NCBI GenBank assembly: GCA_022496805.1
Contig: CM040087.1
Span: forward strand, 4,786,001-4,850,000
Source: Pohlia nutans
Taxonomy: Eukaryota > Streptophyta > Bryopsida > Bryales > Mniaceae
DNA length: 64,000 nucleotides
Reading direction: 5' to 3'
Made by a program: the position numbers and the translations under genes. How positions within the stretch are numbered: position 1 is the first letter of the stretch; each line of letters starts with the position of its first letter. Shown piece after piece: positions 10,518-20,428 of this stretch. A model generated the notes under the pieces. It did no database searches and was not told where the DNA came from. It saw only the letters and a list, made by a program, of their open reading frames with translations.

Positions 10518-11259
10518 CATGCAAAAAACAGTTAGGCAACACGAAAATAATATATTAAAATTTGGCACTAACATATAAAAACTATATATTGAAACTGTTG
10601 GTCTTTTAATATTTTTAAATTGTTTGAGCAATCTAAGTCAATAATTTCTCAAAACTTAGGCATCCTTGTAATTATTTATTTTTTGACCAAGCCGCTAGGA
10701 TGCTATGGTAGCTCCTTTAAAAATGTTATGAAGTTTTTTGGAAGCCCAAAAGGAAAGTTTTATGAAGTTTTAGAACATGCTGTCTTTCATATCCAGAGAC
10801 AGAATGTTGTACCTCTGACTCAATTATATTTCTACTTCAGGACGGTGTGGAATGTGGAGTATTGATGATCTGTACTTATCAATTCTCTCTTTTTGAGGAG
10901 CAAAGAGTGCACAAGATCTTTCAAAGCTTTAATCATCAGGAGTGAAGTGCATCATCAACGAACAACTCAGAAGGTTCATTTTGAACCATGAAACTTGACA
11001 TTGGAAGTAATTTCAGTACAAGAAATTGAATACTACAAGAAATTAACACTACAAGAATCTATTGAATGTAGCAATTCCTCATTTGTTTTCAACATATTTA
11101 CATGTATACCTGGATAGGCCATAACTCCCAGGAAATTGGCATCAGAACATCAGAGTTGATTGTAAATCTGCCACGTTTCAAAACATTGAAAGTACCAACA
11201 TGAATTTATGGCATTTCCCACGTCATGAAATGTCCCACGACTATCAACCAAGCTAGAAA
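10518..11259. other. Spacer between inverted TTAA elements
   Basis: An 81-codon frame (10620-10865) shows no recognisable domain. The two flanking elements are inverted, so the whole 10194-11595 block could also be one foldback element with arms of about 330 bp. Confidence 0.4.
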
Positions 11260-11595
11260 TTAACCCCTAAACCTACCGACCCTTTGAACGCAAGTAGATA
11301 CTAGCCTCAAAAATTAGATATTAGTATTTTTGAATATTAGTATGGCTCAGATGTACATGAGGTGTACATGAGAGGACCATTGTAAGCATAAAATCTACCC
11401 AAAAAAATTGACATACTTGCAATTAGAGGCCTCTCCAGTATTATCAACAATTCTCCATCATTGTAATCGGTAGAGAATTTAATAGTTTTACAAAGATGAC
11501 TTGGATGAAAGTCATCCAAGATTATATGAGAAAGTTGCGAGACTTTGAATCTGTACGTGGTTCATTTTCTGGACGCTGGGAAGTTTAGGGGTTAA
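11260..11595. mobile_element. TTAA-flanked piggyBac-like element, family E10, copy b
   Basis: The 336-bp element has TTAACCCCTAAAC at the left and GTTTAGGGGTTAA at the right. TTAA sits on both sides and it has no coding capacity. It is inverted relative to 10194-10517. Confidence 0.7.
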
Positions 11596-13025
11596 AGCAT
11601 GAACTGCCTAGTTGAGCCTGAGAACCGCACCACTGAGTTGTTGCTTTGTTGTAAACATGCCATTTCTAGCAGAAGTGCTTTGTCCAAGCTTTAGTGGAAA
11701 CCCTAATCTTTAGTCAATGCAATGCAGAAGTACTTGACAGTGATTCATCAAGTACCAGCCCGGTCTTCCTTCTGTCATCAAACTTATACCATATTGACAG
11801 TCTCAAAGCTTTCGCCTATCATACCAAAATTCAACTTTATTTTTAATACATTTCATGTTTTTAATATAATTTGAAAAAAATCTTTAATAAAATTCTCAAC
11901 TTTTGACTATTTAGATTAGTTTCAATCATCTTACTTCACATTTACTTATGAACATCAACTTCGAAATGTTGTGGAAATCATATATCATAACACATTTAAG
12001 TTTTGTAAAAAACCAATAGGTAGTTGTGGGTTCAGTGACTTCTTTGAAGTAGATTGAATACTTAAATACTCCAAATATAATATAAGATGTTATTTTAAAC
12101 TTGATATTTGTAGCTTAGTTGAAAGTGATGTTGGTTCAAATTTTAAGCTTGTTATTTCAAATTTATTGTTTTGATCTATATAATCTAAAACAATTTTTAG
12201 AAATTGCCACCTAAATCTTCATGTTTTATGCTAAAAAATGGATACCTAAAGTGTAAAGAAATAGGAAAAAGATAAAGCTAGCTTACAAGTTCACTAAAGT
12301 CTACTTTTATTGATCCTCATGAGTATCACCAATATTTGTGTATTAATTTTCAAACTTCAAATTTAGAGCTCTTTTGTAATATAATTACAAATAGGATGTT
12401 GACAATCTAATAATGAAATTTTTTGGGACGGGTTGAAATTTAATACTCTAAGTGTGATGATTTTTGGAGATTTTTTGGTTGCTTAATTTTAGTAGTTGAC
12501 TTTTTCAAGAGCACTTTTAGACTAAAATCTGTGAAATTTTGGGTGGAACTCTACAACATGAAATGAGGCATAAAAATTTCACAAATCATCCCCTTTCTAA
12601 TCGGATCACACATGCACAAAACTAACTTCCCATAAAAGTTTCAGTAAAAAATACACACAACAAAAAGTGCACGATGGATGAGAAATTGGAGTTCAAATCC
12701 GTACATCATGCAAAATATGCATGGTTGGGTGGTTATGGGTTAAGTGCAAAGGCAATTGAGGTCGTTTTTATGACCTAAAACGAGGTTTCACAAAATACAC
12801 CAAACATCCAAAATTCATTACATGGTGAAACGCTTTTTCTATTATTCATTTCCAGATAAACTGAGCTGCATGCCAATTATGAGGGTGTCAAACCATCCAC
12901 AAAAAAACCTATCCTAACTTATCTACTGGGCACCAGTGGTCTAAAAAGCAAGGATGAAAATTACTCTTTGTTAAAAATTTCATTCCAAGATTATCCATCC
13001 ACCAACATGATCTCATTGGCAATTA
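11596..13025. other. AT-rich intergenic DNA, no gene seen
   Basis: No open frame of note, no clear inverted or tandem repeat. Confidence 0.45.
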
Positions 13026-13538
13026 GGGGCGGTTTACACTATGGACCAAGAGCCATGACCATGGAATTCTAAAATCTGTGATTGGCCCAAAAAGAGCTCT
13101 TGGTCCCATTTGGCTTTACACTACCTTGAAAAAAGGAGAATGACCACTAACTTTGAGGTCCCCTAAAACTACTAAAATCTGCCATTTGGATAATGTGCCA
13201 TGGTCCAACGGGTTTTCCGTTGAGTCGAGGCAAAATGCTCGACTCAACGGAAATCAAGGGAGCCGTAAGGCTGAAAATCAACCATTGGCCGAATTTTTTT
13301 TTTAATATTTTTTTTTCCCGATTTTTTTGACGTTACTGTAGATCGTTGAGATTTATATTAAAAAAATCAGCCCAAAGTTGTCCCGGTCCAAATCCACTTT
13401 ACACTACAAGAGTGACCAAGCCACTCAAAAATCCATTTTTGATTTTTCATGGTCATGGCTCTTGGCCAAGAGCCATGACCATGAAAATGATTTAATTTTT
13501 CTTGGTCATGGTTCTTGGTCCTTAGTGTAAACCGCCCC
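13026..13538. mobile_element. Harbinger/Tourist-type MITE (TTA-flanked)
   Basis: The 513-bp element has ends GGGGCGGTTTACACTA and TAGTGTAAACCGCCCC. A TTA duplication flanks it (13023-13025 and 13539-13541), as in PIF/Harbinger elements. The subterminal motif ACCAAGAGCCATGACCATG occurs at both ends and again as a perfect 44-bp palindrome at 13444-13487. A second hairpin with 13-bp stems (CCGTTGAGTCGAG) lies at 13217-13250. Confidence 0.8.
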
Positions 13539-14770
13539 TTAGAAATTAAAGCTTCAAAATATATTTAACTATTGTTTAGCATCTCTATCTGGGATAGTGC
13601 ACAATACGGTTTACTAGATCAACCTTCAATTTTGGTCTACACTTTGCGCACTAGGTCTGCACATTGTGCATTTTGTTTCAAAGGCTAGCTTCAAACCAAT
13701 TTAAAAAATATGTAGCAATGACACAATGAAAAATGAAGTGAATCAACTTTTAAATTTATGTACATGTTAACCATAGAATAACATTTTAGTTTGTCAAAAT
13801 GATTTTATTTTGAAGATTTTGAGTATCAAAACTCCCATTCTAATAACATTTAGACCAATTTATGATCAAATTTTGAATGTAAACATAGTATATGTTTGAT
13901 TCTATATTCGGATTCAAAAAAAAGAGGCCTCCTTGCAAAATTTCATTCTTAAGCACATTCAAAAAAGAAATCCATCAAAAATGTTTTTTAAAGTAGAGAA
14001 ACATTTCATTGTTACCAAAAATAACACATTTTAAAGTTCAAAAGTTCTTAAAATTGTATGATGTTCTTTTTCACATATCTAAACTTAAAAAAAAAATTAT
14101 AGCTTAAAATTCCATCCACAACCTTTTTATCTCCTTCCCTTTTAGGATGATGGCCTCATAAGAGTGCTTCTTTCAAAAATAGTGTGATTTTTTGAGAAAT
14201 ATCTTTTTGGTGAGAAAAAAACATTGAAAATTTACAAAATTAGAGGGTGTTATAGACACTATGACTTCAACTATATACATGGTGTTGTAGGCGGGATTTC
14301 TAACAATCATAAAATGAGTTAGATATAAGTCACACCATGAAACACATTAAAGTGGTACCCATATCAAGCCATTCTCCTTTAGAAATGTGGTAGTGCACTA
14401 GTGCAATGCAACGGTGCACTAATTCACTTTTTAAATAGCCCTAAATCTATAAATAATACTTTTTTTTTGTAGCTTCATATCTAAAGACACTATACTTTAC
14501 AAAAAGAAATCAACCCATTTTACGTTATGGTGATTTAATTTAAATTCACATGTCCAACAAAGGCCCGAAGATATTGCATTGCAACAAAGAAAATAGTTGA
14601 TTGTAGCATGCATTTGCCCGTCTATAAAGTCTCTCAAATCTAAGAAAATAAGCAAAATCTAGCCAACTTTATTGATTAGATACTTGCTGTGGATTGTGAG
14701 TCAATTCATCCCAAGGTTTGGAAACCAATCTCCACCATGGAGGACCAAAGGCCTAAACCATTGACTACTT
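13539..14770. other. 3' flank of the GTPase-kinase gene
   Basis: 13913-14100 and about 14690-14770 match 34720-34890 and the region just after it, the same flank of the truncated paralogue. The roughly 590 bp between them, including a MITE at 14150-14372, are absent from that paralogue. No gene is seen. Confidence 0.55.
14150..14372. mobile_element. MITE family R3, copy b
   Basis: About 223 bp match 27359-27583. The right end TACCCATATCAAGCCAT answers a diverged left end ATGGCCTCATAAG. The interior shares GAGTTAGATATAAGTCACAC-like sequence with the other copy. Confidence 0.55.
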
Positions 14771-17308
14771 CTAAATTAAACAATCCAATTTAAGATTCCA
14801 CAATCTCCGTCGAATGTCCTTGAAGGTTGGTCGATCTGCCGCAACGTGAGCCCAACATTTGGTCATCAATTTCCTCAACTCATATGGACAATTGCTTGGA
14901 ATGTCAGGGCGACCACCATTACACACTTTGTTTCGCAATGCACAGCCTCTCAATGTCCCAAACGGTTGATTACCCGTGATGACTTGGTAACAGGTCATCC
15001 CAAAGCTGTACACATCACATGACAATGTGTACAAGTTCTCCTCAGGATCTGTCTTTTTGTATACCTCAGGTGCCATGTAACCAGGGGTTCCAATATTGGG
15101 TGTTTTGAACTCAAAACCCCTCTCAGCTGTGCCAAAATCAATCAACTTCACCTCGCCTACACAACTTGTGCGATCTCGAAGATTGCAGAGACAATTTCCA
15201 GGTTTCAGATCTCGGTGTATCACTCCACACTCATGGACATGGATCATTGCTTCTACGATTTGAAGCAATATATTAATTGCTTCAGGGATGGAAAATGGAT
15301 TTGTTTTTTTCCAAAGATATGGGTTGAACATAGCTTTGTTTATTATAGATTCAAGGCTTGTTTCTAGAAGCTCCATCACTAGAAAACCTTGTTGCTTTTC
15401 CTCGTTAAAATTGTATCCTATCAATGTCACAACATTTGGATGTTGGACTCTTGCCAACATTTCAGCTTCTGCTTCAAGGCCGGCTCTTTGACCATTCTCA
15501 AAAGTGGCCAAAGCCACATTCATTCCCAACCATTTGCATTTAGAGACCTTTTTATAACCTCCCTGTCCAATAAATCGGATGGACTTATACTCTAGGTTTC
15601 CTGGGATTTGGAAGCACCTTGAAACCATACTACTACTACAACTAGGCCGTTGAAATGTTGAATTGCCTTGTAACCGGTTCTTCAAAACTGACATGTAATT
15701 CAACATCTCAATATATGAGAGATGCCCACGCTTGGTTTGAACCAACTTAGGGTCCCGGAAGTGATTCTCCATGGATGAAATCAGGTCTTGTTGATCTTGA
15801 GCATGCCTTTCACTATCACCAACCACCCTGCCACACTCAACAAGCTCTGTAGTTGCAACCCCATTTTCACCACCTCCCAGATAAATATGCCTACATCGTG
15901 CTTCACACCACGAAAACTTCGAGCGCCATGGTAGCTGTGTAATTTCAATAAGACCATCCGCTTTTACAATGTGCCACCAAAACCGAAATACATCAAGCAA
16001 CCACTCCAAGTCATGAAGCACCAGAGCAAACTTGGAAAAGAAAATTCGACCGGAATCTGTCCGTGAGGTCATTGTAAGCATAACCTCTCCAACCACACCT
16101 TTACCACAAAGGTGCAATAATTTCTTCACTACCTCCATAGAAGAGACAACTCCAAGAAGAGATTTGCTTAAATCTTGGAAGTGTTGATTCTTATATCCAT
16201 CCCAGTTTATTTCATTTCCATAAATCAGGTCATGAATTTCATTGGCTGCATCTTTGGTTCTCTGGAGAAGATACTCACATTGTTGGGGATAAAACTTCAC
16301 CTCTTTTTTTAGATTTTCAATAGCATCCCGGACCTTCAAAACTCTTTTCACTTTACGATACAAAGTTTTCTTTCGATATCCTCCTTCAGCTTTTGGAATA
16401 CAACTTGCTAGACCTGCACCACTTTGAGCTACAAAGCTCCCCCCCCCAAAGTATCCACCACTTTGAGCTACAAAGCTCCCCCCCCCAAAGCATCCACCAC
16501 TTTGAGCTACAAAGCTCCTCCACTCACCACTTTGAGCTTCAAAGCTCCTCCACTCACCACTTTGAGCTACAAAACTCCCCCACTCACCACTTTGAGCTAC
16601 AAACCTCCCCCACTCAGGATCATCCATCACAGTCGACGTCGACGTCAATTGGTGAGTAATCCTGGCTGCCATCTCCTTTATCTCATCGTCCCCCATGTTG
16701 GCGATATTGGGCTCCACCCATGGCCTACCTTCGCACCTCTTTTCCATCCCCTTCTCTAATTTCTCAAGGGCTCCATTCTCAAAGAACAAACCTTCCTCAC
16801 CATCATCTCCAACACGCACATTGAAGAAATTTGACCATAGAAATTGTTTGCACTCCGGAAAGCTCTCCTCCTTTTCCCGGCTAATCCGTTCGAACTCTTG
16901 CGAGGTTATCTTAGTGAGCAGGATGACGAAGCGTTCCTCACCACCTCTGAAAATCTCAAGAAATTTTCTCCACATGGACGTGGTGGGACTTGAAGAAGGC
17001 TCACGTTCAAGCTCGCGTCCATCTAGCACGAAGATGATGTGGCTGTAGGAGCCTCTGATTTCGTTCAGAAAGTTGATCCCCATCTCCGTGGCATACTTGT
17101 CTGCGGCCATGTTGTCCAGCGGGTCCCCGAAGCCCATGGTGTCCATGACTGTCCACCCTCTCCCGACGTACGTCTTGCAGATGCTGTCCATGTCTGTGGG
17201 GTTCACGGGGCGGTCACCGATCTCCCCACTCACGAGCATGTTGGCCAGGGTGGTTCTGCCGGACCATCTCCTGCCGAACAGAAGCACTCGTCCTTTCTCC
17301 TCGGCCAT
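14771..17308 (-). CDS. P-loop GTPase (AIG1-like) fused to a protein kinase
   Basis: An 845-residue intronless frame. The open frame reaches a TTG at 17317, but the first ATG (17306-17308) has a CCATGG context and is preferred. Residues about 6-200 resemble an AIG1/TRAFAC GTPase: a P-loop G12-RRWS-G17-R18-T19 with Arg in place of the usual Lys, DTMG at 56-59 and a TK motif near 132. Residues 233-297 are tandem repeats (EWGSFVAQSG type). About 310-550 is a helical region of unknown fold. About 570-845 is a TKL-like kinase: glycine loop G581-Q-G583, HRD 698-700, DFG 724-726, APE 746-748. The beta-3 lysine is replaced by Ala601, while Lys586 sits where WNK kinases place theirs. A signalling or immune-type role is inference; activity is uncertain. 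Confidence 0.85.
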   Translation of the reverse strand: MAEEKGRVLLFGRRWSGRTTLANMLVSGEIGDRPVNPTDMDSICKTYVGRGWTVMDTMGFGDPLDNMAADKYATEMGINFLNEIRGSYSHIIFVLDGRELEREPSSSPTTSMWRKFLEIFRGGEERFVILLTKITSQEFERISREKEESFPECKQFLWSNFFNVRVGDDGEEGLFFENGALEKLEKGMEKRCEGRPWVEPNIANMGDDEIKEMAARITHQLTSTSTVMDDPEWGRFVAQSGEWGSFVAQSGEWRSFEAQSGEWRSFVAQSGGCFGGGSFVAQSGGYFGGGSFVAQSGAGLASCIPKAEGGYRKKTLYRKVKRVLKVRDAIENLKKEVKFYPQQCEYLLQRTKDAANEIHDLIYGNEINWDGYKNQHFQDLSKSLLGVVSSMEVVKKLLHLCGKGVVGEVMLTMTSRTDSGRIFFSKFALVLHDLEWLLDVFRFWWHIVKADGLIEITQLPWRSKFSWCEARCRHIYLGGGENGVATTELVECGRVVGDSERHAQDQQDLISSMENHFRDPKLVQTKRGHLSYIEMLNYMSVLKNRLQGNSTFQRPSCSSSMVSRCFQIPGNLEYKSIRFIGQGGYKKVSKCKWLGMNVALATFENGQRAGLEAEAEMLARVQHPNVVTLIGYNFNEEKQQGFLVMELLETSLESIINKAMFNPYLWKKTNPFSIPEAINILLQIVEAMIHVHECGVIHRDLKPGNCLCNLRDRTSCVGEVKLIDFGTAERGFEFKTPNIGTPGYMAPEVYKKTDPEENLYTLSCDVYSFGMTCYQVITGNQPFGTLRGCALRNKVCNGGRPDIPSNCPYELRKLMTKCWAHVAADRPTFKDIRRRLWNLKLDCLI
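16414..16620 (-). repeat. Coding minisatellite inside the GTPase-kinase gene
   Basis: Six tandem units of 30 or 39 bp encode four EWxSFVAQSG-type decapeptides and two 13-residue variants containing GGGSFVAQSG. Units are nearly identical at the DNA level and all stay in frame. They form the linker between the GTPase and the helical region. Confidence 0.9.
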
Positions 17309-18340
17309 GGCGCTCAACGCTACCTGCTGAGCGACTCAACCGAGGATCATACACCGAATTAAACTACAATGTCCCCAGGAATACATCGTTCACTTGTATA
17401 TTTCGTACGCAAGTCTACAGAATCCTTAACCCCCTCCACCTAGTTTCATGACCACATGTAGTATTCGAGCAAGACAGACGAAACCAACTGATAGACTACA
17501 GTTGTAAATAATGTAAATCGACAGACAGTCAACAGAGGAGGTCATGATCATGCTGGCTTACGTGAATATATCAGCCTGCAAAGCGTTCAAATGCACCGCT
17601 CCTGCTGCTGTGTCGCCAATCACAAGGAACCCTGAACATGCAACAACCAAGCAGCAGATAATGGGTACAAGAATGAATCACGGTAAATTCTTGGTAATCA
17701 CTTGCTAAATTGAACAACCACTTGCAAAATTTGCTATATGTACAACAGTTTCGCAGTTATGCTAGACCACCGGTACAGTTGTAATGTAAATCGGGGCAGT
17801 CAATCAACAAAGGAGGTCATGATCGTGCTGGCTTACGTGAATTAATATCAGCCTGCCAAACGTTCACATGCAACGCTCCTGCTGCTGTGTCGCCAATCAC
17901 AAGGAACCCTAGCCATATTACCAAGCAACAAGAATGATGGTAAATTGTTGGTAATCACTTGCTAAATTTAACAACCACTTGCAAAATTAGCTATCTACAA
18001 CAGTTTCGCAGTAATGCTAGACTACAGAGGTAATTAAACCGACAGACAACAAAGGAGGTCATACGTGAATATCAGCCTGTCATTAATTCACAGCACCGCT
18101 CTCGCCAATCTGATCGAGCCTCTCCCAACTCTCGCACCCCAAAGTACTACTGAATCCCTTCATGCATGTATGATCCTCACGGCCTGCAAGTGCAAAGCTC
18201 TGGCCAGCACCAGAACTTGGTTGCAGGGGCCTGAGCAGTGCTAGCTGCGGGGAGCAATGGCAAGAGGGGCGTGGTGGGAGATAACTTATATGCTCGTCAT
18301 TGCCAGTCTCGCTCTGATGAAATTATATTATCTGCACCTA
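17309..18340. promoter_or_regulatory. Upstream region of the GTPase-kinase gene with tandem repeats
   Basis: This is the 5' side of the minus-strand gene. From about 17486 to 18115 it holds 2.5 diverged direct repeats; the anchor AGGAGGTCAT recurs at 17536 and 17811, with a shortened form at 18053 (spacings 275 and 242). Units share TGTGTCGCCAATCACAAGGA and ACTTGCTAAATT blocks. No TATA box or start site could be fixed. A promoter role is inferred from position only. Confidence 0.45.
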
Positions 18341-19190
18341 TGGTAACTATACCTTGAAGCGTTCACCTTACCAACTAAGCCTATTTACACACTTAAAACA
18401 GAAAATATTTTCATTCAGTGGGTCTCAATAGCAAGTTTAACCCTTCAACGCGCTGTCGTCCATATATTGGACGAAGAACAGATTCAACCTGTTCGGATCT
18501 CATCCAGATTTGAGAATCTTCATCCACCAAAATTAATCTTGGTTCTTGTGCAAGTTCACTATTCTTTGAACGGTTTGGATCTTCAAAATAGGTTATTATT
18601 ATTTTTGGAAAAATAGCACAATCAATTTATGTCAAGTTCATTCTTAGTTCAAAAAGTGAGACCTCAAACATGATTTTTCAAAATAGTTAGAATCAAATAA
18701 TGGAAACCATACCATCTCGTAGGGCATGTTACTCCAATTTCATCACAATTTTTTGAAATTTTTTTGTGTTGATTTGGGATTTTTAATTGAATTTCAAAAG
18801 AAAACCTTTCAAAATTAAATAAAAACTTTTAATAAAAAATATGATGCATCCAACCGTACAGATGTGATCTTCACATTGATATCTACAAGTTTTCTTTGTA
18901 CATCTACTCCATTTTAGGGTTTTATCAAACATTTTATAGTGCATCTTTGAAAACAGAGTTGAATTGGGACCTTAAAGGGTTAAGAGCATTCCAACGCACT
19001 TTAGCGTGCATTATTTGGACATCGTATGAATAAGTTATGAATTTTCAAAGTGCTGACTGTATGTTGACTTTAAAGCAACCGTGAACTCTGATGTTCAGAT
19101 TATGCACATTCTCATCAACACTAGGGTGTCAGAATCTACTTATTACGGAAGATTGATTGAGCTATGGACACTTTCAGATAATGGTAACCT
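18341..19190. mobile_element. MITE family R1, copy b, interrupted
   Basis: It matches 1157-1472 on both sides of a TTAA element at 18437-18983. Its left end is GGTAACTATACC and its right end is decayed near 19190. Without the insertion it would be about 300 bp, the size of copy a. Confidence 0.65.
18437..18983. mobile_element. TTAA-flanked piggyBac-like element inside R1
   Basis: The 547-bp insertion starts TTAACCCTTCAACG and ends CTTAAAGGGTTAA. It interrupts the R1 repeat; the uninterrupted copy around 1244-1262 provides an empty site. There is no open frame of interest. Confidence 0.75.
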
Positions 19191-19439
19191 GAGATTGTTC
19201 AATTCGGCGGTAGAAAGGGACTTTAGAAGTGAAGGCACACAGTGTATTCATTGAATATTCCAGTGTTAGGCAGATTGATGGATATTGACAGCACTTGCTT
19301 GCTTGATTCATCTCCAAAAAGGACCAAAGGAGCCAACTATTTGTGAGAAACGTAATTGTCACGGCAGACCGTGCTGTCCTTTGTTGTGTTGTAAATACAC
19401 CAGGAAACCTTCAGTTGCGTGTTCAATTTGCAATATTAA

Positions 19440-19804
19440 GGGCCGCTTCACACTATGGCCGTCCAAGTGGAGAGGCCGTGGGATTGAGAGTCCAAACATT
19501 TTTGAGAGTCCAAAGAAATCTACTGAAATTAGCCAATAAAATATAGTTTCATTTTTAATGAAAAGAAATCGACGGCCTCTCGACCATAGTGACGGGTCTT
19601 GTAAAATGTAGGACCCAAACTTCCTCTTGAGAGGCCGTCACCTTGGTCAAAAAGTGTTGCCATGTAAGCATTTTGAAGGTTCACGGCCTTTGGACTTTGG
19701 CCTCTAGTGTGAAGGGTCGAGAGGCGGAAACCATGGTTGCTTGCAATTTGATTGGTGGAAATCGACGGCCTCTTGACCTTCGGCCATAGTGTGAAGCGGG
19801 GCCC
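19440..19804. mobile_element. Harbinger/Tourist-type MITE (TAA-flanked)
   Basis: The 365-bp element has ends GGGCCGCTTCACACTATGG and CCATAGTGTGAAGCGGGGCC. TAA flanks it at 19437-19439 and 19805-19807. The ends resemble those of 13026-13538 (GGCGGTTTACACTATGG), so the two are probably related families. Confidence 0.75.
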
Positions 19805-20073
19805 TAATCAATGAACGGGGAGAACCGGCAGCTAGTGTAAGATGAGCCGGTTGATTTTCTAAAAAACCGATTGGAATTTTGAAGGAGCGGCTAAAAACCG
19901 GGTGAAAAAGCTAAAAAAAATTCTATTTTATATATTAAATAGAGAAAATAACCGGACTCCACACTTGAAAAACTGGTTCAATCTTGGAATGAAAGGAAAG
20001 TAACCGGTAAAGCTCAAAAAACTTCCCGGACTGTGGCCCTAATCCTTCAATCCACTTTTATAAACGGAGTGAC

Positions 20074-20428
20074 CAGTGTTTTGTAATTGAATGAACTATT
20101 GAATCAAATAAACAATTACAAAACACTATTGAATTGTGATTGAGTGAGTGCCTTTGATTACTGCTCACCATGGTTGATTGCTCTTTCTTAATGTCACGTG
20201 CCCCCCTAGTTACTGATGTGATGTCGAATATCCCACATCATTTCATTGGGGGATGAAATGATTTGGGATATTCCACATTACATCAGTAGCTATGGGGGCA
20301 CGTGTCATTAAACAAGAGCAACTAACCATGAAAAAAATTGAAAGCAGTCACTCAGTTAGAATTCAACAGTGTCATGTAATTGATGTATAATTGAATAAGA
20401 TATTAAATAAGATAAACAATCTACACTG
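20074..20428. mobile_element. Foldback element with arms of about 170 bp
   Basis: Diverged inverted arms cover nearly the whole 355 bp and meet near 20246-20250. The best-matched part is GTCACGTGCCCCCC against GGGGGCACGTGTCATTA. The ends are CAGTG and CACTG. The target duplication is unclear. Confidence 0.65.

Noticed and set aside
10194..11595. A single gene with inverted regulatory arms
   Set aside because: The spacer frame of 81 codons shows no domain, and both arms have transposon-type TTAA ends.
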